Assembly (NCBI RefSeq): GCF_029784135.1
Contig: NC_073744.1
Coordinates: forward strand, 104,701,766-104,765,765
DNA from: Toxorhynchites rutilus septentrionalis
Lineage: Eukaryota > Arthropoda > Insecta > Diptera > Culicidae
Direction of reading: 5' to 3'
Length of the DNA: 64,000 nt
In this document: positions 1-10,316 of the stretch, in pieces
How the letters are laid out: every line of letters begins with the position of its first letter
How positions within the stretch are numbered: the first letter of the stretch is position 1
Made by a program: the position numbers and the translations under genes
Notes under the pieces: model-generated
Seen by the model: the letters and a program-made list of their open reading frames with translations, nothing else
What the model was told of the DNA's origin: nothing
Databases searched by the model: none

Positions 1-1688
1 TCTGTTTTCAATCAGCTGCCAAAACACACCTCATTAAACTCGAGCGAATTCAGTATCTTTGTCTCCGTATCGCGTTGGGATGTATGCCCTCAACGCATAC
101 CATGAGTCTCGAGGTTTTGGCAGGCCTACTCCCACTAAAAGATCGCTTCAATTTATTATCTCTTCGGTTCTTCATTCGGTGTAAGGTTATGAACCCATTG
201 GTGATCGGAAATTTTGAGCAGCTGATCGGGCTAAATTTTCATTCTGGATTCATGACTTCATATCATGAATTCATCTCCATGCAGGTTGATCCTTCTTCGT
301 ATATTCCCAACCGTGTTTGTTTTCCTGACTACATCAATTCCTCTGTACATTTTGATCTGTTCATGAAGGAGAAAATCCATGAAATTCCAGATTATCATCG
401 ATCGGGGATCGTTCCTACGATCTTCAATGCAAAATATGGGCGTATCAATTGTGATAATATGTACTTTACTGATGGGTCCTCTATGAATGAGTCCACAGGA
501 TTTGGAGTGTTCAACGAATTTTTTAGCACCTCACACAGTCTTCAGAATCCTTGCTCAGTGTATATTGCTGAATTGGCAGCGATACACTGGGCGCTGGACA
601 GCGTCGCCTCACGACCTGTTGAACACTATTACATTGTAACGGATAGTCTTAGCTCTGTCGAAGCTATCCGTTCAGTGAGGCCGGAAAAGCACTCGCCGTA
701 CTTCCTTGAGAGAATACGAGAAATTTTGAGTGCTTTAACCAGACGCTGTTATGTCATTACCTTTGTCTGGGTCCCCTCACATTGCTCAATTCCGGGTAAT
801 GAGAGGGCTGACTCATTGGCAAAGGTAGGTGCAATTGAAGGCGATATTTATCAGCGTCAAATCGCCTTCAATGAATTTTATTCTTTAGTCCGTAAAAATA
901 CCATCGTTAAATGGCAACGTAAGTGGAACGAAGATGAATTGGGTCGGTGGCTTCACTCGATTATCCCTAAGGTTAGCCTCAAACCATGGTTCAAAAGTCT
1001 GGACTTGAGTCGGGACTTTATTCGCACCTTCTCTCGACTCATGTCCAATCACTGTTCGTTAGACGCGCTACTCTTTCGTTTTAATCTTGCCGATGGCAAT
1101 ATCTGTGCTTGTGGCCAAGGTTACCACGACATCGAACACGTTGTTTGGTCGTGCGAGGTGTATCTTGTTGCCAGATCGAATTTAGAAAACTCTCTTCGGG
1201 CCAGAGGAAGACAGCCCAATGTGCCGGTGAGAGATGTGTTGGCTCGGTTAGACCTTGATTACATGTCCCAAATATACGTCTTCTTAAAAGTTATCGATCT
1301 TCGTGTGTGATTGTCCTTATATCCTTATATTTTCCTTTTCCTTTTCCTTCGCGAGAAATTAAATCCCTTCTTACTAACAATAGAATAAGGTGAAATGTAA
1401 ATACATGTTAGATATAAGATAGGCTTAAGAATTGAGTATGATGAATGTGAGTGCGAATGTGAGTGTGAACATTGTCAACATATCCTTATATCCCTTCCTT
1501 TTCCTGAAAAAAATGTCACCCTTCTAAACTCGAGCAAACCGCGAGTAATCGGTTCTCTACTTCATTAACACTAGAATTAATGAAAAATGATTATATATAC
1601 TTGTAACAATACAGATAGGAGTTCGGCTCCTTTAAACTTATGTAACTGAGCCTGTAAAAATAAACGATTTAATAAAAAAAAAAAAAAA
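1..1688 (+). mobile_element. I-group non-LTR retrotransposon, 3' end (I-0)
   Basis: The 3' part of an RNase H-bearing non-LTR retrotransposon that enters from the left window edge. It holds the ORF2 C-terminus (to 1310), a ~360-bp 3' UTR with repeated CCTTTTCC motifs, and an A-rich tail ending AATAAAA at about 1672-1688. The first ~290 bases match 10019-10310 of I-A almost base for base, so both belong to one family. The 3' UTR segment 1515-1690 recurs, diverged, at 5184-5351 and 14405-14568. The 5' target flank lies outside the window. Confidence 0.9.
3..1310 (+). CDS. I-group ORF2 C-terminus: end of RT and RNase H domain (5'-partial)
   Basis: An open frame running from the window edge to TGA at 1308-1310 (about 435 codons visible). 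It begins in the thumb region downstream of RT, then shows a type I RNase H domain. A YFTDGSS stretch at about 472-483 supplies the first aspartate, a VYIAELAAIHWAL stretch the glutamate, and YIVTDSLSSVEAI the second aspartate. VWVPSHCSIPGNERAD follows, as in RNase H of I elements. The C-terminal CACGQGYHDIEHVVWSC is a Cys/His motif seen in I-group ORF2 tails. There is no stop or frameshift, unlike the homologous 3' part of I-A (13198-14210). Function: RNA-strand degradation during target-primed reverse transcription. Whether the whole element is intact cannot be judged. Confidence 0.9.
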   Translation, partial: CFQSAAKTHLIKLERIQYLCLRIALGCMPSTHTMSLEVLAGLLPLKDRFNLLSLRFFIRCKVMNPLVIGNFEQLIGLNFHSGFMTSYHEFISMQVDPSSYIPNRVCFPDYINSSVHFDLFMKEKIHEIPDYHRSGIVPTIFNAKYGRINCDNMYFTDGSSMNESTGFGVFNEFFSTSHSLQNPCSVYIAELAAIHWALDSVASRPVEHYYIVTDSLSSVEAIRSVRPEKHSPYFLERIREILSALTRRCYVITFVWVPSHCSIPGNERADSLAKVGAIEGDIYQRQIAFNEFYSLVRKNTIVKWQRKWNEDELGRWLHSIIPKVSLKPWFKSLDLSRDFIRTFSRLMSNHCSLDALLFRFNLADGNICACGQGYHDIEHVVWSCEVYLVARSNLENSLRARGRQPNVPVRDVLARLDLDYMSQIYVFLKVIDLRV

Positions 1689-3526
1689 TCTACTTGAGAA
1701 CTCGAATGTTTTCATTCAAAAATGGTGATTTCTAAAGCCGGACAGACCATGATAAAATTTTTTGGGCAAACCATGATCAGAGGTAGTCAAACCATGGTCA
1801 TAATTCTTCTTTGAGAAAAATCGTTTAAAAACATAAAAATTTGATAATTTCAACGCCTTATGGTAGTATTAGCAACATGGGGCTTTTCAACAAACCCGAA
1901 CTCGTTTTGATTATATGTGATTTTCATGAAGAAAAATCGATTTGCATTTACTAGTTGGGTAAAAACACCCCAAATCGGACAAACCAAGGTCATTTACCCT
2001 ATAGATCTCTCGAAGGTACATTGGCAAATTCCCTTGGAACAAGCAAGCCGCAAGCAAGCAACCTCATTTCGATGATGCACTGCAAAGACAATTCAACTGT
2101 GAATTAAAGATCGTAGGTAGTCATAGTCATCGAAGTGGCGTGATAGAATTCCCTCCTGTCAAGTGGCCTGAGCAAGCGCTTTAGCGGGATCGAGATCAAC
2201 TTTGAATGAGACAAACGACATATTGCTGGTATTGTTATCCCTCTAGCTACCAGCTTGAATCCCTCCGTAGCATGTCCGTAAAAGAACTTGAAACTACACC
2301 CAGGATTTTTTTTCGCATTTAAATTCGATTTTTTGCATACCTTCATTGCCTCGCAAGCTAAGTCCCAAAAGGTCGATTTTCGGCCAAATTTTTTTTCGGG
2401 ATGACACCAGATCTTGCACACCATTTGTATCAGATTTACATAGCTAAACCATTAAATTAACGCATTTTGATGAACTCAATTCTGATCATGAGTTGTCCAA
2501 TTCAATAATGTTATTTTGTCCACATGATTTCTATGGCAACCGCTTAGCACGCTGCAGTTTGTGTCCTTCGCGCATAGTAGAAATAAAGTTTCTCTGTGTT
2601 GAGTGAGCTCTGTCGCAACGTCTATTTATTTTCTAAATTCTTCGCGACAATGTGGATTGCTCTGAGTTACTGGAAAAAATAAACTTCAACGTCCTGGGCA
2701 GAGCAACGCGGCGTGCCGTTTTCCTTCGTCTATCAGTTCATCATACTACTCACGGACAAAACAACCCGTTTAATGTTTGCTGTCGTCTTTTTAACGAAGT
2801 ATTTGTGGATTTTGACTTCAATATATCCAAGAACATTTTTAAAAATAGGATTAGTTAATCTGTCTGTGCGTCTAATTTCGACAAGTAAATAAAAGTAAAA
2901 GTAAATAAATAAATAAAAAAATGAGCTAAAAAATAACAGAAAATATTCTACTCCACAATACATATATAATATATATGCTTGAGCCAATATGAGACATATT
3001 TAAAAAAAAGCATATGAATGCTTTTCGTATAGTTTGCCAAATACACGTCCCAGACAGAGAACGATATATTCTCGTTCATGTTCATCTTTATCCTTTTAGA
3101 AAACACTCTCCAACTTCATTTTATGATGAGGTGTAATATTATCACGCTTCTATATAACAACACTGGCAGCTATATGGATAGCGTGGTCGTATGAAATAGC
3201 TTTGCTTTCCAGCCGACCTTAGTTCGATCCCCATTGACAGAAAGAGATGTCTGCTCGCATACATACAAACCATTTTTAAGCTTTTAAAACAGCTCATTAT
3301 TTGCGCATTTGACCCTCGCACACGAAATGATATCATTCCTGCCAAAGATGGAATGTTTTCAGCCAACGGTAGTTTGGGTGTACTATTATATTTTGTGTTT
3401 TTCCGAATGATTATGCATAGAACATCATTTAATGAAGAAGAGAGTGATCTGCAACACCTTTGCAGCATATAAATCTCATTATTAGGCGTTCGCCAACAAA
3501 GTGTACACGTGTTCTGTTAAACATCT
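1689..3526. other. AT-rich intergenic stretch, nothing assigned
   Basis: No frame here shows a recognisable protein. A short motif of the form AAACCATG recurs at about 1742-1800. A segment near 2494-2650 starts TGT, contains AATAAA and ends ACA, so a small solo LTR was considered but no partner or target duplication was found. The minus-strand open frame 2104-2424 has no recognisable domain. Confidence 0.5.
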
Positions 3527-4350
3527 TTTTGACATAGAACTACGTCTTTCAGGAAGAGTGCCAAATCAGAAAACAGGTCACGTTTTTATGAAATAAAGTT
3601 AACGTTAATAACTATTTTCACTGTGAACGAATTCTCATGATTTGCATACCAATCGAATCGGAAATTCTCTAAGATTTGTTTGATATGCTTTACTTTACAA
3701 TTCGCTAATCTCTAAACGGTTTAAACTCATGAAAACTGGAAGAACTTCCTTTTTTCCCATACATTTGTTCTGCCGATTTGTGTGCTAGCCCTACCCGTAT
3801 TTCGAATGCTTATAGCTTGAACAGTTCTTAACAGATAGGAAAGATGTTTGCATCAATTGATAGGAAATATTTCTACGCGTCTATCACAATTCATAAAATG
3901 TTATTTTTCATAGAAATGAAAAAAAAACGGAAATCCGCTTTGCAAATATACATGCAAGTCGGGGGTGTTTTTGGTGTTGAGTACTTTTGTACTCGCTTGT
4001 CGTTGTGCAGACCGGAATATATTCTAAAACGTACTTTTAAACAGAGAAGCCTGGGAAAATCGTCATTTCAGATACTAAAGATGAATGAACTTTCGCGGTT
4101 CGAGAACTACGTAAACATGAGATGTGCAATAATTTCAGAGGGAGATTTTGGTAGTCCTATGCATCATATCAAACGTAAAAGGAAGCTCATAAAATTTATT
4201 AGCAACCAAAAACATAATATATTATAAAAATTTCGATGCATTCTAAAATAATATTCGAAGTGGTAAACAAGTGGATTGCATAATATAATTGCGTAGTTCT
4301 ACGTCGAAAATATGCGGTTGTGTCCTAGATACACACCCCTTACAATTTTT
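3527..4350. mobile_element. Palindrome/hairpin-ended short element (G1)
   Basis: The left end is TTTT followed by a degenerate copy of the 16-bp palindrome (GACATAGAACTACGTC, 3531-3546). The right end, on the minus strand at about 4283-4350, reads A-run, then a hairpin (TGTGTATC/ GACACAAC type), then CGCA and GACGTAGAACTACG. Both ends therefore read inward into GACGTAG-ACTACG. A conserved subterminal block (about 3785-3905, including TTGCATCAATTGATAGGAAA) recurs at 35395-35460, 44400-44470, 46785-46870 and 49460-49530. No transposase frame is seen, so this is presumably non-autonomous. Confidence 0.55.
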
Positions 4351-4529
4351 TAATTTTTTTTGAGAATTGATTCGTTTTTCCAAACCAAAAATGAGTACAA
4401 TAGCCCTGCTGAAAGTGTGACATAAAATTCTTGTACTTGAACCTATACATTCATTATGGATTTTCAAAAAATACATGCTGGGGCAGTTATGCCTAGAATA
4501 TCAACATGGAGCAATTGTGTTTAATAATG

Positions 4530-5170
4530 TTTTGACGTAGGATTACGTCTTTCGGGAACATATTGGGGTACAAATTGAAAATCTAAAATCGACCACGTCG
4601 TGAAAATTGTCCAATTTCAAATTGCTCCAATTGCTCAGTCATTTCATGATGGATTGATGAAATTTTTGCGTCAATCGATTTCGGTACTGCAGAACAATTT
4701 TTCATATTGAAGAAAATAATATATGTCATGAAACTAACTATCGAACAGTTGAAAAATCTCAACCCCTATCCTAACGGAAAGACCCACTTCTGATTGGTCG
4801 AAATTGACGACACATGAGGCGGGTCCCTAACAGAGACATCAAAACCAAGCTGTCTGGGGGAAATCGGCATTTCAAATACATGAAACAAGGGGGAGCTTCT
4901 GTTCCTATCGAAATTGTATTCCTTAACAGAAATATCAGAACCAAGGTGCCCTGGGGAAATCGGCATTGCAAATATATGCAAGTAAGGGGCATTTTGATAT
5001 TGCAAGTAAGGTTAGTGATTAGATTAGTTCTAGCAAAAAAAAATGAACTTTAATGTTGGTTGCTCCGTGAAATTTAATATCAATGACCGATCGTGTATTG
5101 TGAAAAATTTAGCACAAGTGTAAGTGTAAAATTGCATAGGGTAGCAGTTGTGTTAAAAAAGACTTGATAT
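4530..5170. mobile_element. Palindrome-ended element fragment with minisatellite (G2)
   Basis: Starts with TTTTGACGTAGGATTACGTC at 4530-4549, one mismatch from the palindrome shared by the other elements. It contains two ~95-bp minisatellite units (4815-5000) like those in element F at 46965-47440. No hairpin end is visible to the right before the I-group tail inserted at 5184, so the element is probably truncated. Confidence 0.45.
4815..5000. repeat. ~95-bp minisatellite, two units
   Basis: Two copies of a unit with the landmarks CAAAACCAAG, GGGGAAATCGGCATT and AAATACATG. The AATACATG landmarks fall at about 4876 and 4972. The same unit is repeated five times at 46965-47440. Confidence 0.7.
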
Positions 5171-5183
5171 ATGAAACGATTTA

Positions 5184-5351
5184 GTCACCCTTCTAAACTC
5201 GAGTACACCGCGAGAAATCGGTTTTCCACCTTACTAACCATAGATGTAAGAAAATTGTTTATGTACATAGTTTCAAAATTATATTTAAGAATTCGGCTCC
5301 GTTAAACTTAAGTAACTGAGTCTGTAAAAATAAACGAAATAATTAAAAAAA
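5184..5351 (+). mobile_element. Dead-on-arrival I-group insertion (3' UTR only)
   Basis: A 168-bp copy of just the 3' tail of the I-group family (compare 1515-1690). It begins GTCACCCTTCTAAACTCGAG, carries CTGTAAAAATAAACGA and ends in an A-rich tail. It is flanked by a perfect 13-bp direct repeat ATGAAACGATTTA (5171-5183 and 5352-5364), the target site duplication. This is severe 5' truncation during target-primed reverse transcription. Confidence 0.92.
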
Positions 5352-5364
5352 ATGAAACGATTTA

Positions 5365-6014
5365 TTTCAATTTTCATAAATAAAAACCAAGGTGTGTTCT
5401 CGCTCGAGAACGGGCCGTTTGGTTTAAGCTGTCTGTTTTGTTGTATTCATTTTCACCCAATAAAATTGTATACGGCGAGAAAACTTGGAAAAGTGAAGAA
5501 ATATTAGAAAAAGTGATTTCCCATATGCTCTACATATAGTATAGCATTGTTTTTAGTCCGAATAAAATTCGCATTGGGTTAAATAAACACTCAGAAAGTA
5601 GAAATTAAAAAAGAAAATTACCTTTTTCATTTCAAATGTTTTCTCTATATTAAAGTAACATGTTTTTACTGATGAGAAAAATTGATAATTGTGTTCGGTA
5701 TTGGTAATTATCTTATGTTATATTGATGAGTTTTTTTTCTTCATTTCATCCATACATAACACAGGAGGCATTTCGTCTAGGATCACAGAGGGCGGTTTTC
5801 ATCATATATCGTTCCACTTCGGTATCATTTATCTGATACGTACCAACCAACGACTATTTACCATCCTTCTGTCATCATCACTCGGTAAACACTGGTTGAG
5901 TGAACAAACAATACCCAAACAAAACGGCCCTTTTCAGAGCCACCAAATCATTATCAAAGAGTTTAACGGTGTAATTCTTCAAACATATTCAAAATCAACA
6001 GATTGCCTAACGGA
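5365..6014. other. Unassigned AT-rich stretch with a histone-type 3' end
   Basis: No protein was recognised. The segment before 5926 (about 5760-5925) does not read convincingly as any core histone in any frame. It ends with the histone-type stem-loop annotated at 5926-5941. Confidence 0.4.
5926..5941 (+). other. Histone-type mRNA 3' stem-loop
   Basis: GGCCCTTTTCAGAGCC followed by ACCA and, about 11 bases on, a purine-rich ATCAAAGAGTTT. This is the arrangement of the replication-dependent histone pre-mRNA 3' processing signal (stem-loop plus downstream element that pairs with U7 snRNA). No histone coding sequence remains upstream, so it is an orphan signal. Confidence 0.65.
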
Positions 6015-6330
6015 ATCCTACGTCAACTATGCGGTCGTGTCTCGGACACAACCCTCCTGTGACTTTTTTTGACGTAGAACTACGTCTTTCATTAAGGGTG
6101 CCAAATCAGAAAACAGGTCACGTTTTTATGAAATAAAGTTAACGTTAATAACTATTTTTGCCGCGAACGGATTTTGACGATTTACATACTAAACGAATCG
6201 GAAATTCTGTAGGATTTGTTTAATATGCTATACATTAGAATCCCCTGGTTTGTAAATGGTTAAAATTCATGAAAACTTAAAACGTTTCCATTTTTCCATA
6301 CATTTGTTCTGTCCATTTGTGTGCTTTCCC
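6015..6330. mobile_element. Abutting hairpin end and palindrome end of two short elements
   Basis: At 6015-6062 the minus strand reads as a hairpin end (A-run, GGGTTGTGTC, loop, GACACGACC, GCA, GTTGACGTAGGA). Directly to its right, 6071-6086 is the palindrome GACGTAGAACTACGTC, followed by ~240 bp that match the start of G1 (3531-3780). So one element ends where a second begins, head to tail. The second is cut off near 6325-6335 by the 5' end of I-A. Confidence 0.55.
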
Positions 6331-6439
6331 GAACAGAGCTGCCAATAACGAGCAACTTATCGACGACCAACGGAGGAGAAATCGTATGATTTAAAGTCTC
6401 CGTGAACAAAGGAAAAGTAGATAAAAAAAGTCACTCAAA

Positions 6440-7658
6440 CGTGTTCCAAATACGGAAGATACTTCTTCTGGGGACGAGTCAGCTAATCCTACCAAGCCTT
6501 CTTCCAAAAAACTAGCAAATCTCCCATCTGCCCTTAACGATTCCACTCTACCTTCAACCTCGTCTTCTCCCTCTGTTCTTCCTGCTCCTTCTCAACCTTC
6601 GCCTTCCCACCCTACTGTCCCCGATCCCTCTCAATCCCCGTCCTCGCCTTCCCCCCCACCCTGTTATTCCCTTGACGTGCGAATACATTACGAGTGAGGG
6701 TACTGGCCGTTTTAAAAAATTGCCCTCGACGACTGTTATGATCTTGGGTTGCCGCCAGCTCGGAACAGTCTCCCATGAAGGAAATGAAACTAAATTTACG
6801 CCGTACAACTCGTTTCGAGTCACCTTCGCTGGTTCAGCTCTACCTGACTACGTGATGGTAGATAAATTGAAGTTAGCCGTGCGACTATTTATTCCAAAGC
6901 CAATGACTTGTCTAAAGTGCAAGTTAGTTGATCCCACGGCTGCTTATTGTGCCAACAAAGGACGATGTGTCACTTGCGGAGAACAACATGAGGGGAAATC
7001 CTGCAGTGCGACTGAGCATAAATGTCCATATTGCGGGGGATCCCCACACGTGCTCTCAGCTTGTGAAACATACAAGACTCGCTGGGAGAAACAGAAGCGC
7101 TCTTTGAGGGAACGGTCTAAACGCACTTTCGCAGAAATTTTGAAGGGCGCTTCTCCACTGGCTCAAGAACACCAACCAATCAATACACACAATGTCTTCG
7201 CTACGTTGCCAGTTGAAGAAATGGAAGCGGATACAGCTAACGGGGGCACGCCGTTTATTTCTCAAGGGAATCCCCGGCGCAAAAATGTGACCACTCCCAA
7301 AGTTCAAGGACAAGTCCCTCCGGTGATACCCCCTGTTAGTTTGCCTAAAAAAACGAGTGCAGCGGACAAGCAAAATCAGGTTCCTCCTGGCTTCCGTGGG
7401 ATTGATTCACCTTCGAACGACCCAGCACTCGAGGGAACATCAAAAACCCCAAATGTCCCTGTTTTTCCGTCAAGTTCAACTTCCCAATCGGGATTTATAA
7501 AGTTATCTGACCTTGTGGATCAAATCTTCACGTGTTTTAATGTTTCCGACTCCATCAGAACCATTGTCACCGCAATGCTTCCAGTATTAAAGACAATTTT
7601 GCAGCAATTGATGCAAACATGGCCCCTCCTGGCAATGATTATCTCTCTCGATGTCTAA
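6440..7658 (+). pseudogene. I-A ORF1 (Gag-like, zinc knuckles), broken
   Basis: The N-terminal part sits in another frame (about 6440-6690) and is Ser/Pro-rich. After a frameshift, the frame 6672-7658 continues with a Gag-type RNA-binding region and Cys/His clusters: CLKCKLVDPTAAYC, CVTCGEQHEGKSC and CPYCGGSPHVLSAC. These are followed by a basic ERSKRTFAEILKGA segment and a Ser/Pro-rich tail. In the I group ORF1 binds element RNA to form the ribonucleoprotein. The frame ends just as the ORF2 frame opens at 7651, a tight ORF1/ORF2 overlap. Confidence 0.75.
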
Positions 7659-10316
7659 CTTAAATAGAGAGGTCGGAGATATCACTGTTTTACAGTGGAA
7701 TTGTCGTAGTCTTATGCCTAAATTAGATATATTCAAATTTCTAATTCATAAACTCAATTGTGATGTTTTTGCTCTGTCCGAAACCTGGCTCTCTTCTCAA
7801 AATGATATCTCTTTTCCCACGATTTTAATATAATACGCTTGGACCGCGATGACAGATACGGAGGGTTACTATCCCCAATAAGTCTCACTCATTTTTTAGA
7901 ATTGACCTTCCACCTATTGGAGGGATCGAAGCTGTTGCTTGTCATGCAAACATCAGAGGCAAAGACCTCTGTATAGTCAGCTTGTATTGACCTCCGAGAG
8001 CTGCGGTTAGCCGCAAGCAACTTGTTGACATGTGCTCACTCCTTCCTGAGCCACGATTGATCTTGGGAGACTTCAACTCTCACGGAACTGCCTGGGGGGA
8101 ACAGTACGACGACAATCGTTCATCGTTGATATATGACCTTTGTAACAGCTTCAATATGACCGTTTTGAACACTGGGGAAACAACACGTGTACATAAACCT
8201 CCTGCTAACCCAAGTGCTCTTGACCTCTCGCTTTGCTCGAATTCACTATCGTTAGATTGCGAGTGGAATGTAATCCAGAACCTCAACGGTAGTGATCACT
8301 TGCCAATCAAAATTTCCATCACCATTGGGTCGAATTCTTCTGAATCTATAAACATGGCATATGACCTCACAAGACACATTGACTGGAAAAAATATGCGTA
8401 CGCGATTACTCTAGCCATCAATTCCAGAGAAGGTTTACCTCCATTGGAGGAGTATAACTTCCTTTCTCGTTTGATCTATGACAGCGCGGTTCGCGCTCAA
8501 ACGAAACCCATCCCAGGTTCCACTCTTCGCCGAAGGCCTCCCAATCCATGGTGGGATAGCCAATGTTCCAAGCTTTATCAGGATAAATCGAACGCATTCA
8601 AAGCTTTTCAGAAACGTGGAACCATTGAAAATTTTCAGTCGTATTTGGACCTTGAAAATCAATTTAAAAACTTGATCAAAGGAAAAAACGTGCTTATTGG
8701 CGAAATTTCGTGGGAGGTCTGTCACGAGAAACGTCAATGAAAAAATTATGGAAAGTGGCTCGAAACATGAGAAATCGCTCTTCAACGAATGAAAGCGAAG
8801 AATATTCACATCGATGGATTTTTAATTTTGCGCGGAAGGTTTGTCCCGATTCCGCTCCCGTGCAAAAAATTGTTCGAGATATACCACAAGATAGGTGCGA
8901 TCTTGATTCCGGGTTTTCGATGGTAGAATTCTCTCTTGCTCTCCTTTCTTGTAACAATTCGGCTCCGGGAACGGATAGAATTAAGTTCAACTTGTTGAAA
9001 AACTTCCCTGATATGGCGAAACATCGCTTGTTGAATTTATTCAATCGGTTTCTGGAACATAATATTGTTCCGGATGATTGGAGACAAGTACGAGTTATAG
9101 CTATTCAAAAACCCGGAAAACCCGCGTCCGACTTCAATTCGTACCGCCCAATAGCAATGCTGTGTTGTATACGGAAATTGTTGGAGAAAATTATCTTGTT
9201 TCTCCTTGATCGATGGGTTGAAACGAATGGCCTACTCTCAGATACACAATATGGGTTCCGCAGGGGCAAGGGGACGAATGATTGTCTTGCGTTGCTTTCT
9301 TCAGAAATTCAAATGGCTTACGCCGAAAAAAAAACAAATGGCGCCAGTATTCTTGGACATAAGGGGGGCCTTTGATTCTGTTTCAATAGAGGTTTTGTCA
9401 GACAAATTACACTCTCGGGGTCTGCCGCCTCTATTGAATAATATGTTATATAACTTGTTTTGTGAGAAATATTTGAACTTTTCTCACGGAGATTCGGCAG
9501 TAAGTCGGGTCTCTTACATGGGCCTCCCCCAGGGCTCATGTTTAACCCCTCTTTTGTACAACTTCTACGTAAGCGACATTGACAATTGCCTTACACAAAA
9601 TTGCAGCCTAAGACAACTTGCAGATGATGGAGTGGTGTCTGTCGTAGGATCAAACGAATCCGACCTGCAAGAACCCTTACAAGATACTTTGAACAATTTT
9701 TCAACCTGGGCCATTGGGCTAGGGATAGAATTCTCCACGGAGAAAACAGAGATGGTGGTTTTTTTCTAGGAAGCATAGACCAGCAAAACCAAAGCTTCAA
9801 CTTTTGGGTAAACCGATCACTCATGCTATGTCATTCAAGTATCTTGGTGTCTGGTTCGACTCCAAATGTACTTGGGGCCCATATTAGGTATCTGAGCAAA
9901 AAATGTCAACAAAGAATAAACTTTCTCCGTACAATTACCGGCACCTGGTGGGGATCCCATCCCGAAGATCTTATAATGTTGTATCGAACAACTATTCTCT
10001 CAGTGATGGAGTATGGCAGTTTCTGTTTTCAATCAGCTGCCAAAACACACCTCATTAAACTCGAGCGAATTCAGTATCTTTGTCTCCGTATCGCGTTGGG
10101 ATGTATGCCCTCAACGCATACCATGAGTCTCGAGGTTTTGGCAGGCGTACTCCCACTAAAAGATCGCTTCAATTTATTATCTCTTCGGTTCCCCATCCGG
10201 TGCAAGGTTATGAACCCATTGGTGATCGGAAATTTTGAACAGCTAATCGAGCTAAATTTTCAATCTGGGTTCATGAGTCCATATCATGAATTCATCTCCA
10301 TGCAGGTTTATCCTTT
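7651..10316 (+). pseudogene. I-A ORF2 5' part: endonuclease and reverse transcriptase, broken
   Basis: Starts with an APE-type endonuclease N-terminus (VLQWNCRSLMPKL, ALSETWLS). After breaks near 7833-8030 it continues with LILGDFNSHG and NGSDHLPI, the endonuclease catalytic signatures. RT follows in two frames: NSYRPIAML, YGFRRGKGTNDCLA, then VFLDIRGAFDSVS (motif A), LPQGSCLTPLLY (motif B) and RQLADDGVV (motif C, with ADD). At least four frameshifts occur (about 7833, 8740, 9375, 9769). The frame 9823-10316 runs into the thumb and is cut by the I-B insertion. Confidence 0.85.

Noticed and set aside
2104..2424. 106-codon minus-strand open frame
   Set aside because: No recognisable domain; composition fits chance reading in AT-rich DNA.
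2494..2650. Solo LTR candidate (TGT…AATAAA…ACA)
   Set aside because: No second copy, no target duplication and no primer-binding site that I could confirm.
5689..6072. 127-codon open frame ending near the histone stem-loop, tested as histone H4 or H3
   Set aside because: GGISSRITEGG is only loosely like an H4 segment and the rest does not match.
6554..6823. Arg/Gly-rich minus-strand open frame
   Set aside because: Antisense of the Ser/Pro-rich I-A ORF1 region.
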